From a virus, in IMG/VR virus record IMGVR_UViG_3300005663_000164, positions 1-29,827 of that record: a stretch of DNA of 29,827 bases, one strand, 5' to 3'. This document shows positions 7,980-15,193 of this stretch, piece by piece; the first letter of the stretch is position 1, and each line of letters opens with the position of its first letter. The translations under genes and the position numbers were made by a program. Under the pieces are notes generated by a model that was not told the DNA's origin, did not search any database, and was given only the letters and a program-made list of their open reading frames with translations.

Positions 7980-8495
7980 ATGCCCAAAATAGAGTCTTTT
8001 AGTGCTCAACAATTTTCGGCAATGCAGGAAGGGAAGCCTTTAAAAAGATACAGAAAGACCATTTTAGGGAAAGTCTGTGTTCTTGTACTTAATCCTTTCT
8101 CGGGTGAACCAGAAGAGATTATTTTAGAAGGCAATCCAAATAATCAAGCTCATTTAGATGATCTAGTGGTTGACATCTGGGATGTTCAACAGGATCAATT
8201 CTTTTTGAGGTTCAACAAAACGCACTTTCAATCAGGTACAATCGAAGAATTTGATAAGGTGGTTGTTGAACAAGCGTCTCCAAACGTGATTTCAGATGAT
8301 GATATTAGAGAAGCCCTAGATAAGCCGTTCTTGGCTCTGAAGGCTTTGCTGAATAAATTCTCTGAAGTCATTCCTGTTTATAGGGTACTCACTCTAGCAG
8401 AAGAAATGGAGAAATCAGAAAAAATTCTAAATGCGATTCGTGCTAGAGCTACTGAATTAGAGTTAGAACCTTACGGTGAACGTCCTGGAGATTAA
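7980..8495 (+). CDS. Hypothetical head protein
   Basis: This 171-residue soluble, acidic protein starts at ATG after AAGGAGG. I do not recognise its family. The first half is predicted beta-rich (VCVLVLNPFSGEPEEIILEG; VVDIWDVQQDQFFLRFNKTHF). The second half is helical and charged (DDDIREALDKPFLALKALLNKF; LAEEMEKSEKILNAIRARATELE) and may form a coiled coil. It stands between the capsid gene and a probable head-tail connector, with the next start codon three bases after its stop, so it is probably a head-neck protein or an assembly helper. It is the first gene after the capsid hairpin and has its own strong ribosome binding site. Confidence 0.55.
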   Translation: MPKIESFSAQQFSAMQEGKPLKRYRKTILGKVCVLVLNPFSGEPEEIILEGNPNNQAHLDDLVVDIWDVQQDQFFLRFNKTHFQSGTIEEFDKVVVEQASPNVISDDDIREALDKPFLALKALLNKFSEVIPVYRVLTLAEEMEKSEKILNAIRARATELELEPYGERPGD

Positions 8496-8497
8496 TA

Positions 8498-8992
8498 GTG
8501 TCTATAACGGATACAAATGTAAATTACCTAATTGAGAGGTTGAGACTTCATTTAGGAGATTTTACTGCACCATATAGGTATTTGAATGAGTGGCTTGAAA
8601 CTTCTCTTTTGGTTGCAGTTGAAGCACTCATGCCAAGATGGAACTACAAATACATATTATCCGAAACGAATCAAGTCTCTAGAAACGCTAATCATGTCTA
8701 TGCCTTTGCATCTCCTCCAATTATACAAAGAGGAGATGTTTGGCCGATAGTTGTACAAGCATCAATCATTATAAAAGAGGGTTCCTTAGAAAACCAGTCT
8801 TGGAATTTTGCTGCTTGGCGTGATGCGGAGATTCAATACTCCAATCTTGAAGGATCAAGATCAAAGGATGCTTCTTTAAGGAGAGACATTGCTTTATTGG
8901 AGGATATGTTGCCAGAGAGAACAAAGAGATTAGCCCAACCCAGGAAAGGACATCTACCTGGATATTTGGGAAATCCATATGAACACGATTAA
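8498..8992 (+). CDS. Probable head-tail connector (adaptor) protein
   Basis: This 164-residue protein begins at GTG two bases after the previous stop. It opens with YLIERLRLHLGDFTAPYRYL, which matches the opening of helical adaptor proteins (HK97 gp6 / SPP1 gp15-like: h-x-x-L-R-x-x-h-G-D, then a helix with W/L contacts), followed by LETSLLVAVEALMPRW. The rest is helical with a charged C-terminus (DASLRRDIALLEDMLPERTKRLA). Adaptors sit under the portal and carry the tail joint. The position directly after the head genes fits. The name is by pattern and place rather than by a unique motif. Confidence 0.6.
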   Translation: MSITDTNVNYLIERLRLHLGDFTAPYRYLNEWLETSLLVAVEALMPRWNYKYILSETNQVSRNANHVYAFASPPIIQRGDVWPIVVQASIIIKEGSLENQSWNFAAWRDAEIQYSNLEGSRSKDASLRRDIALLEDMLPERTKRLAQPRKGHLPGYLGNPYEHD

Positions 8993-9016
8993 GTAAAAAT
9001 TTACGGGAGGTTAGGG

Positions 9017-10285
9017 ATGGGCAGGAGAAAGAAGGTAAAGATTCCTATATTGGTAGTTGGAGATGGAGTAGCAAGTACGGGTTTCTCAAGAGTAATTCAT
9101 AATGTAATGAGAAACTTACCTCGTAATAAATATGACATCCACCACTTAGCGGTGAATTATAGGGGCGACCCTCACGATGAAGCGTGGAAGATTTATCCCG
9201 CATCGTTGGGTGGAGATATTTATGGAATAAAAAGGGTGGGTGACTTAGTTGACCAAATAAAGCCAAAATTAATTTTTGTTCTAAATGACCTTTGGGTTCA
9301 TGGCTTTTATATGAAAGAAGTACTAAAAGGATATGTGGATAAAATTCCATTAATAGCCTATGCTCCAATAGATGCTGCACCTGTTCAGGAAGCTTGGTTA
9401 GAGGACCTAAATGGAATCTCTAGACTTGTTGTATATACTGAGTTTGCAGCGAAAGAAGTAAAGAAAGCTTTAAGTGCAATGGTTATTGATGAGAACGGGA
9501 ACGTTCTATTAGATAGGGAAGTTCCTGCTCTAGAAGTTATTCCTCATGGAATAGATACATCCGTATTTTATCCTTGGAATGATGTAAAAGGCCCCAACGA
9601 TGTAGTGATTGAAACGGGAAGAGAGAGAGCAAAGAGAGAGCTTTACCCTAATAGAGAGGATTTTACAGGAGATTCATTTATCGTTTTGAATTCTAATAGG
9701 AACCAACCTAGAAAAAGAATTGACATTACTATAAAGGGATTTTCTGAATTTGCAAAAAATAAACCTAAAAATGTAAAGTTATACCTCCATATGGGAGTTG
9801 AAGATGCTGGTTGGAATATTGTACAACTCTGTAAAAGATATGGAATGGATGATAGATTAATTTTAACTAGTACATTAAATCAAATTCCTGGTGTTCCAGA
9901 TAAAAGAATGAACCAGATTTATAACGCCTGTGATGTTGGAATAAACACATCTACAGGAGAAGGGTGGGGACTAACAAGTTTTGAACACGCTGCCGCAAGA
10001 GCAGCCCAAATAGTTCCAGACCACTCTGCATGTACTGAAATTTGGGAAGGAAATGCGGAAATGTTAGATGCTACATATTCCTTGACTACCGAGAGAATTT
10101 TGACAGAGGGACGTTTCGTATCTCCAGGAGATGTTGCTGAAGCCCTAGAAAGACTTTATGAAGACCCCAAGTATTTAGAAGAGATGTCTAATAAAGCATA
10201 TAAATTGGTAACTCAGAATTGTTATAGCTGGAAAACTATAGCCAAACAATGGGATAAACTCTTTACGGATGTCTTAGATGATTAG
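9017..10285 (+). CDS. Glycosyltransferase, family 4 (GT-B)
   Basis: This 422-residue protein has a complete GT4 layout. The N-terminal acceptor half starts with ILVVGDGVASTGFSRV (Gly-rich loop, 11-26) and has LIFVLNDLWV and IAYAPIDAAP. The C-terminal donor half has IPHGIDTSVFYP (175-186), NRNQPRKRID (228-237) and the E-x7-E site in TGEGWGLTSFEHAAARAAQ (E315 and E323). All expected donor-binding residues are there, so it should be active with a nucleotide-sugar donor. It starts at ATG after GGGAGG. It splits the connector genes, an odd place for a transferase, and with the two transferases at the window start makes three in one late region. Likely targets are a virion protein or a surface glycan; DNA modification is also possible. 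Confidence 0.9.
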   Translation: MGRRKKVKIPILVVGDGVASTGFSRVIHNVMRNLPRNKYDIHHLAVNYRGDPHDEAWKIYPASLGGDIYGIKRVGDLVDQIKPKLIFVLNDLWVHGFYMKEVLKGYVDKIPLIAYAPIDAAPVQEAWLEDLNGISRLVVYTEFAAKEVKKALSAMVIDENGNVLLDREVPALEVIPHGIDTSVFYPWNDVKGPNDVVIETGRERAKRELYPNREDFTGDSFIVLNSNRNQPRKRIDITIKGFSEFAKNKPKNVKLYLHMGVEDAGWNIVQLCKRYGMDDRLILTSTLNQIPGVPDKRMNQIYNACDVGINTSTGEGWGLTSFEHAAARAAQIVPDHSACTEIWEGNAEMLDATYSLTTERILTEGRFVSPGDVAEALERLYEDPKYLEEMSNKAYKLVTQNCYSWKTIAKQWDKLFTDVLDD

Positions 10286-10352
10286 GGGAAATATATAAAG
10301 TTCCTAGAAGTACAATTTATCAAATAGTTTATAATAAACGATATGTGGAATA

Positions 10353-10802
10353 ATGGTTGTAACGATAGCTTGGCCCGACAATACAGCAGGAGTAACAGAT
10401 GCGATTCGAGATGCTATTGGTAGAGACGTTACTATCAATACCACGGTATCTGGAATTCCATGTCCTGTGTCTGGATGTCTTTTAAATCCTGTTACGAATT
10501 TAGCCACTGATCCGTTCTGTCTTGTATGTGAAGGACAACACTGGATAAACACAACTTCTGGGCTGGTTGTAAATGCACATGTAACTTGGAGGCCAGCAGA
10601 TATACCAGTGTGGGTTACTGGTGGAGTTATACTACAGGGAGACTGTCTAATACAAATAAAATACACTGATCTTAGGTTAGATCAAGTTAATGAAGCAACT
10701 AATTTTATAGTTGATAGTAAGGAAATGATTAAGCACGATGTTATATTGCGGGGAGTTCCAGATTTAAATAGAATCTTGGTTACTTTAAAAGAGGTAGATT
10801 GA
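10353..10802 (+). CDS. Probable head-closure/neck protein with zinc-type cysteines
   Basis: This 149-residue protein contains C37-x4-C42-x13-C56-x2-C59 (PCPVSGC...DPFCLVCEGQHW). That spacing suggests a bound metal ion, and similar Cys knuckles occur in small phage head-tail joining proteins. The remainder is beta-rich (VVNAHVTWRPADIPVWVTGG; CLIQIKYTDLRL), fitting a head-closure or joining beta barrel. It lies between the GT4 gene and the other connector genes. The 67-base gap before it contains a TATAAT (10330-10335) but no good -35 and no strong ribosome binding site, so the start codon and regulation are uncertain. No in-frame start exists upstream before a stop at 10335. Confidence 0.55.
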   Translation: MVVTIAWPDNTAGVTDAIRDAIGRDVTINTTVSGIPCPVSGCLLNPVTNLATDPFCLVCEGQHWINTTSGLVVNAHVTWRPADIPVWVTGGVILQGDCLIQIKYTDLRLDQVNEATNFIVDSKEMIKHDVILRGVPDLNRILVTLKEVD

Positions 10803-10812
10803 GGAGATTAAA

Positions 10813-11073
10813 ATGGGACGCGATAATATTGTACCTACCCAGGATACATTCGGCCAGATAACTATAGATGGAATAAGTATGCTGGATGTCCTAAGTTTTG
10901 TGAATAAAAATAATGGAAGATATATAGCAACAATGCTCTCTAATCTAGAGGGTGTTCTTCCAGCGGACTCAGAGGAATTTAAGGCCGTGAGAAAGATTTT
11001 ACTCGACGGAATGAATGATTTTACTCGGGCTATTCTTATAGAAATCTTTGGTAATATTGAAGGACTTAAATAA
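10813..11073 (+). CDS. Small hypothetical morphogenesis protein
   Basis: This 86-residue protein starts at ATG after GAGGAG and stops one base before the GTG of the next gene. It has a short beta N-terminus (QITIDGISMLDVLSFV) and then two charged helices (NGRYIATMLSNLEGVL; FKAVRKILLDGMNDFTRAILIEIF). No motif or membrane segment is present. I do not recognise it. The tight coupling to the head-neck genes on both sides suggests a small assembly factor or connector subunit. Confidence 0.55.
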   Translation: MGRDNIVPTQDTFGQITIDGISMLDVLSFVNKNNGRYIATMLSNLEGVLPADSEEFKAVRKILLDGMNDFTRAILIEIFGNIEGLK

Positions 11074-11901
11074 GTGGCCGAAGATTTTCTTGCAAAATTT
11101 GGGAGAAGTCTACGAAAGATAAGTAGTAAACTAGTTGAGATAGATGTAGATGGGATATTTAAAGAAGCTGAAAAGCCTATTGAAAAGGCTGTAAGAAATA
11201 TATTATTAACAAATCTAGAAAACGCTATTGCACAAACTCCGGAATTTCAAGACGAAGCTTTGTCAGAGAGACTCAGAGTTGTATTTTCTAAAGAAGATAT
11301 GGTAAAGGTTGAGGGAGAAAAAATTAGAATTTATGCTCCATCTAAAGCAGGGGACTATTACGATTTAGCTAGAATAATGGCATCAGCAAAAAATGAATAC
11401 AGTGATAGTAAGTTGTCTCCAGAAGATGCACTCAATTTTTGGAAAGAAAGAATTTATAAGCCTGCTAGAGAGAACACTGTTCCAACTAAAACAGATGATC
11501 CTAAGAGAAATTTTTATCGGGGAAATAAATTTGACTATAGAGGATACGGAAGGGAAGCTTATAGACAGGCCATAGATACTAGACTATCTCGAACCACTCA
11601 GATGCCATTTTGGAATTGGTTAGAGGATGGTCTTGATGCTAGTTATTATCCATCGTGGGGAGCAACAAATTTTGTACGTAATACAAAAGACCAAGGAAAT
11701 GCTTTATACCGAGAAGAGGTTTTAAAGTTAACTAGAGAAGTCACAAGTGTTATAAATGATGATATGGCTAAGTTTCTTGAAAATCCAGAAACCTTTGAAC
11801 CAGGAACAATTTTCTCAGAGATTATTGGATTTACAGAAGAAACATATTATGTCATAGTTACACCCAAAAGCAAACTTGGTGTAACTACAGAGAGACCATA
11901 A
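11074..11901 (+). CDS. Hypothetical neck/tail-completion protein
   Basis: This 275-residue protein starts at GTG immediately after the previous TAA, with AAGGA nine bases upstream. The N-terminal 75 residues are helical and charged (KFGRSLRKISSKLVEIDVDG; AEKPIEKAVRNILLTNLENA). The middle has an aromatic, Arg-rich stretch (RNFYRGNKFDYRGYGREAYR) and WNWLEDGLDASYYPSWGATN. The end is beta-like (EIIGFTEETYYVIVTP). Its place is just before the tail-terminator-like gene, where HK97 gp10-like completion proteins lie, but I cannot see a decisive motif. The conserved-looking aromatic patch could be an interface. It has no enzyme signature. Confidence 0.5.
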   Translation: MAEDFLAKFGRSLRKISSKLVEIDVDGIFKEAEKPIEKAVRNILLTNLENAIAQTPEFQDEALSERLRVVFSKEDMVKVEGEKIRIYAPSKAGDYYDLARIMASAKNEYSDSKLSPEDALNFWKERIYKPARENTVPTKTDDPKRNFYRGNKFDYRGYGREAYRQAIDTRLSRTTQMPFWNWLEDGLDASYYPSWGATNFVRNTKDQGNALYREEVLKLTREVTSVINDDMAKFLENPETFEPGTIFSEIIGFTEETYYVIVTPKSKLGVTTERP

Positions 11902-11903
11902 AT

Positions 11904-12353
11904 ATGAACATATTAAGAAAACGTGATTTAAGTATGTTCTACTTTGCCAAAGGTTTGTTCGACCCATTTTCTTTTGTAACGGTGGTGGACGCATATCCAG
12001 GCGAAGATATGGAAATCCCTACCATATCAGTATTGGCTAGGGAAGTAGATTCGGTATCACACGAACTTGGAAATCGTATTGGTTTAGACAATAGATTTTG
12101 GTCTATTGATGTTTATGCGGAAAACAAGGACCAACGAGACGAGTTCGCTTACTTAATATTAGACGAACTAAAAAACGGGGTTCCCGTATTCGATTATGAT
12201 GAAGGATTCCCACCCAGTACAAGTCCAACCCGAATAGGGACACTTGAGGCACTCGATATAGGATTATATCCGGTGTACGTGTTTCCAGACTTGGTGAAAA
12301 AACTTTACTGGAGAATGCGTGTTTCATTTGTAGTGAGATACCATTCTAACTAA
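11904..12353 (+). CDS. Probable tail terminator / tail completion protein
   Basis: This 149-residue protein starts at ATG two bases after the previous stop. The centre, FWSIDVYAENKDQRDEFAYL, with ILDELKNGVPVFDYDEGFPP and SPTRIGTLEALDI after it, matches the layout of small tail-terminator proteins: a strand, a D/N-K-x-Q-R-D helix start, then a helix and an edge strand. The C-terminus YWRMRVSFVVRYHSN is a final beta strand. Tail terminators cap the tube at its set length and connect it to the head. The tail tube gene follows after a 19-base gap, which is the usual order. The family call rests on pattern and position. Confidence 0.7.
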   Translation: MNILRKRDLSMFYFAKGLFDPFSFVTVVDAYPGEDMEIPTISVLAREVDSVSHELGNRIGLDNRFWSIDVYAENKDQRDEFAYLILDELKNGVPVFDYDEGFPPSTSPTRIGTLEALDIGLYPVYVFPDLVKKLYWRMRVSFVVRYHSN

Positions 12354-12372
12354 AGTAGGAGGAAAAAACTAG

Positions 12373-13584
12373 ATGGCTAAAAGACTATCTGTTCACTCAA
12401 AACATGTCCAGATAAAAATCGTAGGGCCAGTGGCTTCATTTGCTGCATCTAGGATTCAACGATTTAGTACCAATGCTGACCAACCAACGAATACCATTGA
12501 TGAATTGGGTAATCCAAATCACGCTGGTACTTCTAGGGACATTCCAAATGTCACCATTACCTTTCAGGCTATGGACGTTGGTATTAAGGTTATCTCTGTT
12601 CTTACTGGACAGGATGAAAATTCCTTTCCCGCCGCAGGTGTCAATATAGCAACAGGCGATAGTGCCATGAAAGAAATTGATATCGTAGGCTATGTAAAAT
12701 CAGAAACGGCTTCCGATTACGTAAAATCACTGCATCTTCGTAGGTGCAGGATTCAAAGCTTTACATTCAACTATACAGTTGATGGAGACTCGACAGAAGA
12801 GTATACTGCCGTTGGTTCTGCTAAACGATGGTTTACTACGGATGTCATGGTTGAACTCTTCAGTTCTGGGGCAGGTCCATTTGCCCTTGGAGAGACAGAA
12901 ATTGTATTAAAGAATGGTGATAGTGCTTTATCTGTAATCAAAGACGGTGTATACCTAGAAGAAGTCTCTGTTGCTCCGGCAGTGGGGGAGTATCGAATTA
13001 CCGGAAGCGCGGTTAATTTGAATGCTGGTGATCCTGTAGCAACTCAGATGCTTGTTGTTTATCAAGCAAGTCCCGCAGGGAACAATTGGGCAGACATTAA
13101 TGAACTTGATGCAATTCCGGCCGCGATCCGTGGTAAGGATGTATCAGTTAGTGTTGGAGGAACCGCTCAAGTACGTGTTCAGGCAGTTAGTGTTACGGCT
13201 AACTTCAATCCTCAAGCTATTCGCGAGATGGGGCGAAGGGATGTTGTTGGTTATCGAGAGCAAATCCCCGAAGTTACCGGAACTATCACGGTTCTGGATA
13301 CTGACACTGAGTTGATTGAGTTCTTTACAGTAGGTGAGTTCGACGGCGGCGATACAGAATTTGTGATTGGTGGCTGTTCCGTATCTGGAGCGGCTCTTGA
13401 GCTTCAACTTCTTGATCCGTCAGATTGTGAAGACCCGATTACTGTTCTAAAAACCGTATATCTGGATGAAATTGTTATCACTAGCGAAGGATTTACGTCC
13501 AACGTGAATGATAATGCCACACAAACATTTGACTACCGATCCGAAACAGGCTCCGTAGTTGTTTATAGTGGTGCAAGACCATAA
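12373..13584 (+). CDS. Major tail (tube) protein
   Basis: This 403-residue protein starts at ATG after AGGAGGAAAA, one of the best ribosome binding sites here, and has codon use like the capsid gene, both signs of high expression. It opens with SVHSKHVQIKIVGPVASFA and FSTNADQPTNTIDELGNP, the beta strand, loop and Asp/Gly block of tube monomers, followed by IPNVTITFQAMDVGIKVISV. Later segments with repeated beta strands (VSVGGTAQVRVQAVSVTANF; EIVITSEGFTSNVND) suggest extra Ig-like or inserted domains, which explains the length compared with the usual 150-250. It builds the tube through which DNA passes. No sheath gene is adjacent. A very strong hairpin lies in the following gap. Confidence 0.82.
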   Translation: MAKRLSVHSKHVQIKIVGPVASFAASRIQRFSTNADQPTNTIDELGNPNHAGTSRDIPNVTITFQAMDVGIKVISVLTGQDENSFPAAGVNIATGDSAMKEIDIVGYVKSETASDYVKSLHLRRCRIQSFTFNYTVDGDSTEEYTAVGSAKRWFTTDVMVELFSSGAGPFALGETEIVLKNGDSALSVIKDGVYLEEVSVAPAVGEYRITGSAVNLNAGDPVATQMLVVYQASPAGNNWADINELDAIPAAIRGKDVSVSVGGTAQVRVQAVSVTANFNPQAIREMGRRDVVGYREQIPEVTGTITVLDTDTELIEFFTVGEFDGGDTEFVIGGCSVSGAALELQLLDPSDCEDPITVLKTVYLDEIVITSEGFTSNVNDNATQTFDYRSETGSVVVYSGARP

Positions 13585-13590
13585 TATAAT
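13585..13590 (+). promoter_or_regulatory. Possible promoter before the GIY-YIG gene
   Basis: TATAAT at 13585-13590 follows the tail tube stop directly, and TTTATA at 13562-13567 (4 of 6 with TTGACA) stands 17 bases upstream, the ideal spacer. There is no TGN extension. In A+T-rich DNA such a match can arise by chance, so this is a weak call. It would produce a transcript starting before the hairpin at 13613-13655. Confidence 0.3.
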
Positions 13591-13612
13591 CAGACCGTAA
13601 GGGAGAAATAAT

Positions 13613-13655
13613 AGGGAGGTCACATATATACTTTCGGGTATGTTGTGACCTTCCT
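13613..13655 (+). terminator. Very stable hairpin after the tail tube gene (UUCG loop)
   Basis: Bases 13613-13624 pair with 13644-13655 (12 bp, one G-U). After one bulged base (13625) a further seven pairs (13626-13632 with 13637-13643) close a UUCG tetraloop at 13633-13636, giving a 19-bp stem. The following bases TAATTTAAG are not a good U tract, so it may be a partial terminator, a 3'-end stabiliser, or a structure controlling the GIY-YIG gene, whose start lies 22 bases downstream. The left arm contains GGGAGG, which would be sequestered. Confidence 0.75.
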
Positions 13656-13677
13656 TAATTTAAGCTAAAGGAGTATC

Positions 13678-14193
13678 ATGAGTGCAGGGATTTATCAAAT
13701 ACGAAACGTAGTAAATGAACATATTTATATAGGTAGTTCTACTAATTTAGACAGAAGAAAAAAGACTCATTTCAATGATTTAAGTAAAAATAAACACTAT
13801 AATGAGTATCTTCAAAGAGCTTATAATAAATATGGTGAAGATAAATTTATATTTGAAATCCTTATAACATGTTCTCCATCAGAGTGTATTCAACATGAAC
13901 AACAGTTTCTAGACCAACAAAATCCAGATTATAATTTATCCAAAAATGCTACAAAAAGTTTGGCTGGATGTAAGAGGTCCGATAGGTTCAGAAAAAGAGT
14001 AAGTAAGGGAAGAAAAGGAATGAAGTTTTCTGATGAACATAGGGAAAATATTAGAAAGGGACATTTAGGCATTAAACCTTCAGAAGAAACTAAAGAAAAA
14101 ATGAGGGCGGCTCAAAGGAAAAGACGATCTGATCCAAAAGATCGAGAAAAAACTAGTAAGGCCATCACAAAATGGTGGAAGGAGAGGAGATAG
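13678..14193 (+). CDS. GIY-YIG homing endonuclease with NUMOD3 motifs
   Basis: This 171-residue protein starts at ATG with AAAGGAG upstream. The GIY-YIG nuclease domain occupies residues 4-90: GIYQIRN (4-10), HIYIGSS (15-21), R26 and the H-x-x-L core with the NKYGEDKFIF motif (50-59), and the metal-binding glutamate in HEQQFLD (E74). Residues 100-150 hold two NUMOD3-type DNA-binding segments (RKGMKFSDEHRENIRKG; LGIKPSEETKEKMRAAQ), and a basic tail follows. These genes spread by cutting sites without the insert. It lies free-standing between tail tube and tail chaperone and overlaps the next start codon by one base. Flanking genes are intact, so no intron is needed. Confidence 0.92.
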   Translation: MSAGIYQIRNVVNEHIYIGSSTNLDRRKKTHFNDLSKNKHYNEYLQRAYNKYGEDKFIFEILITCSPSECIQHEQQFLDQQNPDYNLSKNATKSLAGCKRSDRFRKRVSKGRKGMKFSDEHRENIRKGHLGIKPSEETKEKMRAAQRKRRSDPKDREKTSKAITKWWKERR

Positions 14194-14903
14194 TGGATAT
14201 TGAGCGAAACGATGTTGATCTGACAAAGTTATTTAAGTGGAGTACGGAGATTGAAATACAAGACGAGAAAGGAAATTCAGTAACGTCCGTATTCATGAGA
14301 CTTGTTGGAGATTCGGAATTAAATCAGGCGAGGATTTTTGGTCTAAGAGAAAGCGCGAAGCTTAGAAGGGCTTTGAAAACTCTTGGAACTACAGAAAGAG
14401 ATGCTTTTGTGTCTGATCTGGAACTTAGAGAGCCAGAGTTTATTGCTAAAACAGTTACAATTCTATCTTTGAACTCGCTTTCTACGGATGCAAGACGAAA
14501 TGTGATTATATCTCTACCCATAGACTTACCTAGTGATGCATCTTCTGAAGAACTAGAAGAATATCAAGAAACAGTAGATAATTTTCCACTAGAGTATGCT
14601 AAAAAAGTTGAAGAAGAAATAACCAAATTGGCTGCTGAGATGGAAGAAAAGCTATTAAAACTTTCAGATGATGAATTACAAGATTCTTATGAAGAAGCTT
14701 TAATTAATAATCTTTGTTCTACAAGAATGACGAATAAATTTTTAGACATGTGTATTTTTCTAGGTACATTTTCTGATATAGATATGAAAGAAAGAAAGTT
14801 TTCGTCTCTTGAAGAATACGAAAATTTAGCAACAGAAGTAAAAGACCAACTAACTTACGCATATAATACTTTGGATATGCCAATAGAAAAATTAAAAAAA
14901 TAG
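14193..14903 (+). CDS. Tail assembly chaperone (G product)
   Basis: I place the start at GTG 14193, which overlaps the TAG stop of the GIY-YIG gene by one base (taGTG) and has GGAGAGGAG at 14181-14189. The upstream in-frame ATG at 14172 lies inside the endonuclease coding end and has no good site. The product of 236 residues opens with DIERNDVDLTKLFKWSTEIE and is charged and largely helical, with an acidic centre. It helps the tape measure fold and assemble and is not in the virion. Frame 0 ends at KLKK-stop, directly after the slippery heptamer, and the -1 frame continues into the GT domain. Confidence 0.85.
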   Translation: MDIERNDVDLTKLFKWSTEIEIQDEKGNSVTSVFMRLVGDSELNQARIFGLRESAKLRRALKTLGTTERDAFVSDLELREPEFIAKTVTILSLNSLSTDARRNVIISLPIDLPSDASSEELEEYQETVDNFPLEYAKKVEEEITKLAAEMEEKLLKLSDDELQDSYEEALINNLCSTRMTNKFLDMCIFLGTFSDIDMKERKFSSLEEYENLATEVKDQLTYAYNTLDMPIEKLKK

Positions 14904-15193
14904 CCCGTAGCAACGCAGTAAATTCTGCTTGGAGCGTTGCGGGCGGTGACTGGAAAGGAATGTTTCCTGGATTTAACAATACTATTGATCTTCCTTGGAC
15001 AATGAGTTTTGTTGTAAGAAAGAGAAAACAAATAGATTCTTTTAGGGAACTTCCAAAAGAAAAAAGACCACCTACCATCATGACTTGGTGGGGAACTCCC
15101 GAAGAAATTGATGTGTGGTTTGATAGAGTATTTGATAGAAAGAGTTCCGAACAAGACAACGAAATATTTATAGATGAGAGTGAGATTGGATAA
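14193..15193 (+). CDS. Tail assembly chaperone G-GT fusion by -1 frameshift
   Basis: A programmed -1 slip on A AAA AAA at 14894-14900 joins the G frame to the -1 frame, which is open with no stop from the slip to the TAA at 15191. The extension begins IARSNAVNSAWSVAGG and includes WKGMFPGFNN, WTMSFVVRKRKQI and TWWGTPEEIDVWFD. It adds 97 residues for a fusion of about 333. In lambda, the G-GT fusion binds the tape measure and recruits tube subunits, and the G to G-GT ratio matters. An ATG at 14960 in the extension has no ribosome binding site and is better read as part of the fusion than as its own gene. The tape measure start overlaps the TAA by one base. Confidence 0.9.
14894..14944 (+). promoter_or_regulatory. 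Programmed -1 frameshift site: slippery heptamer and stem-loop
   Basis: The heptamer A AAA AAA (14894-14900) is in the correct frame, with the last two zero-frame codons AAA AAA, and the zero-frame UAG follows immediately. A GC-rich stem forms from 14910-14916 with 14934-14940 (7 bp, all Watson-Crick, starting nine bases after the heptamer) and is extended by 14903-14906 with 14941-14944 (4 bp) across a three-base bulge (14907-14909). The 17-base loop could itself pair weakly (CAG with CTG). Both parts are typical of tail-chaperone frameshift signals. Confidence 0.88.

Noticed and set aside
8993-9004. Small inverted repeat GTAAA-AA-TTTAC before the GT4 gene
   Set aside because: Five A+T-rich pairs around two bases cannot form a stable hairpin.
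10330-10335. TATAAT in the gap before the cysteine-rich neck gene
   Set aside because: No -35 at a usable distance and no TGN extension; common in A+T-rich gaps, so not called as a promoter.
10304-10666. Minus-strand frame opposite the cysteine-rich neck protein
   Set aside because: Shadow of the plus-strand gene; no ribosome binding site, no convergent transcription signals.
13052-13315. Second plus-strand frame inside the tail tube gene
   Set aside because: Overlaps a clear gene in full, has no ribosome binding site, and its composition is that of an out-of-frame reading.
13585-14193. Group I intron holding the GIY-YIG gene
   Set aside because: Tail tube and chaperone genes on both sides are complete, so nothing needs splicing; only a single hairpin is seen, not intron core pairings.
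14719-15159. Minus-strand reading frames opposite the chaperone genes
   Set aside because: They lack ribosome binding sites and homologous-looking sequence and lie wholly under well-supported plus-strand genes.
14960-15193. Separate 77-residue gene
   Set aside because: It has no ribosome binding site, and the frame is open back to the slippery heptamer, so it is read as the GT part of the frameshift fusion.
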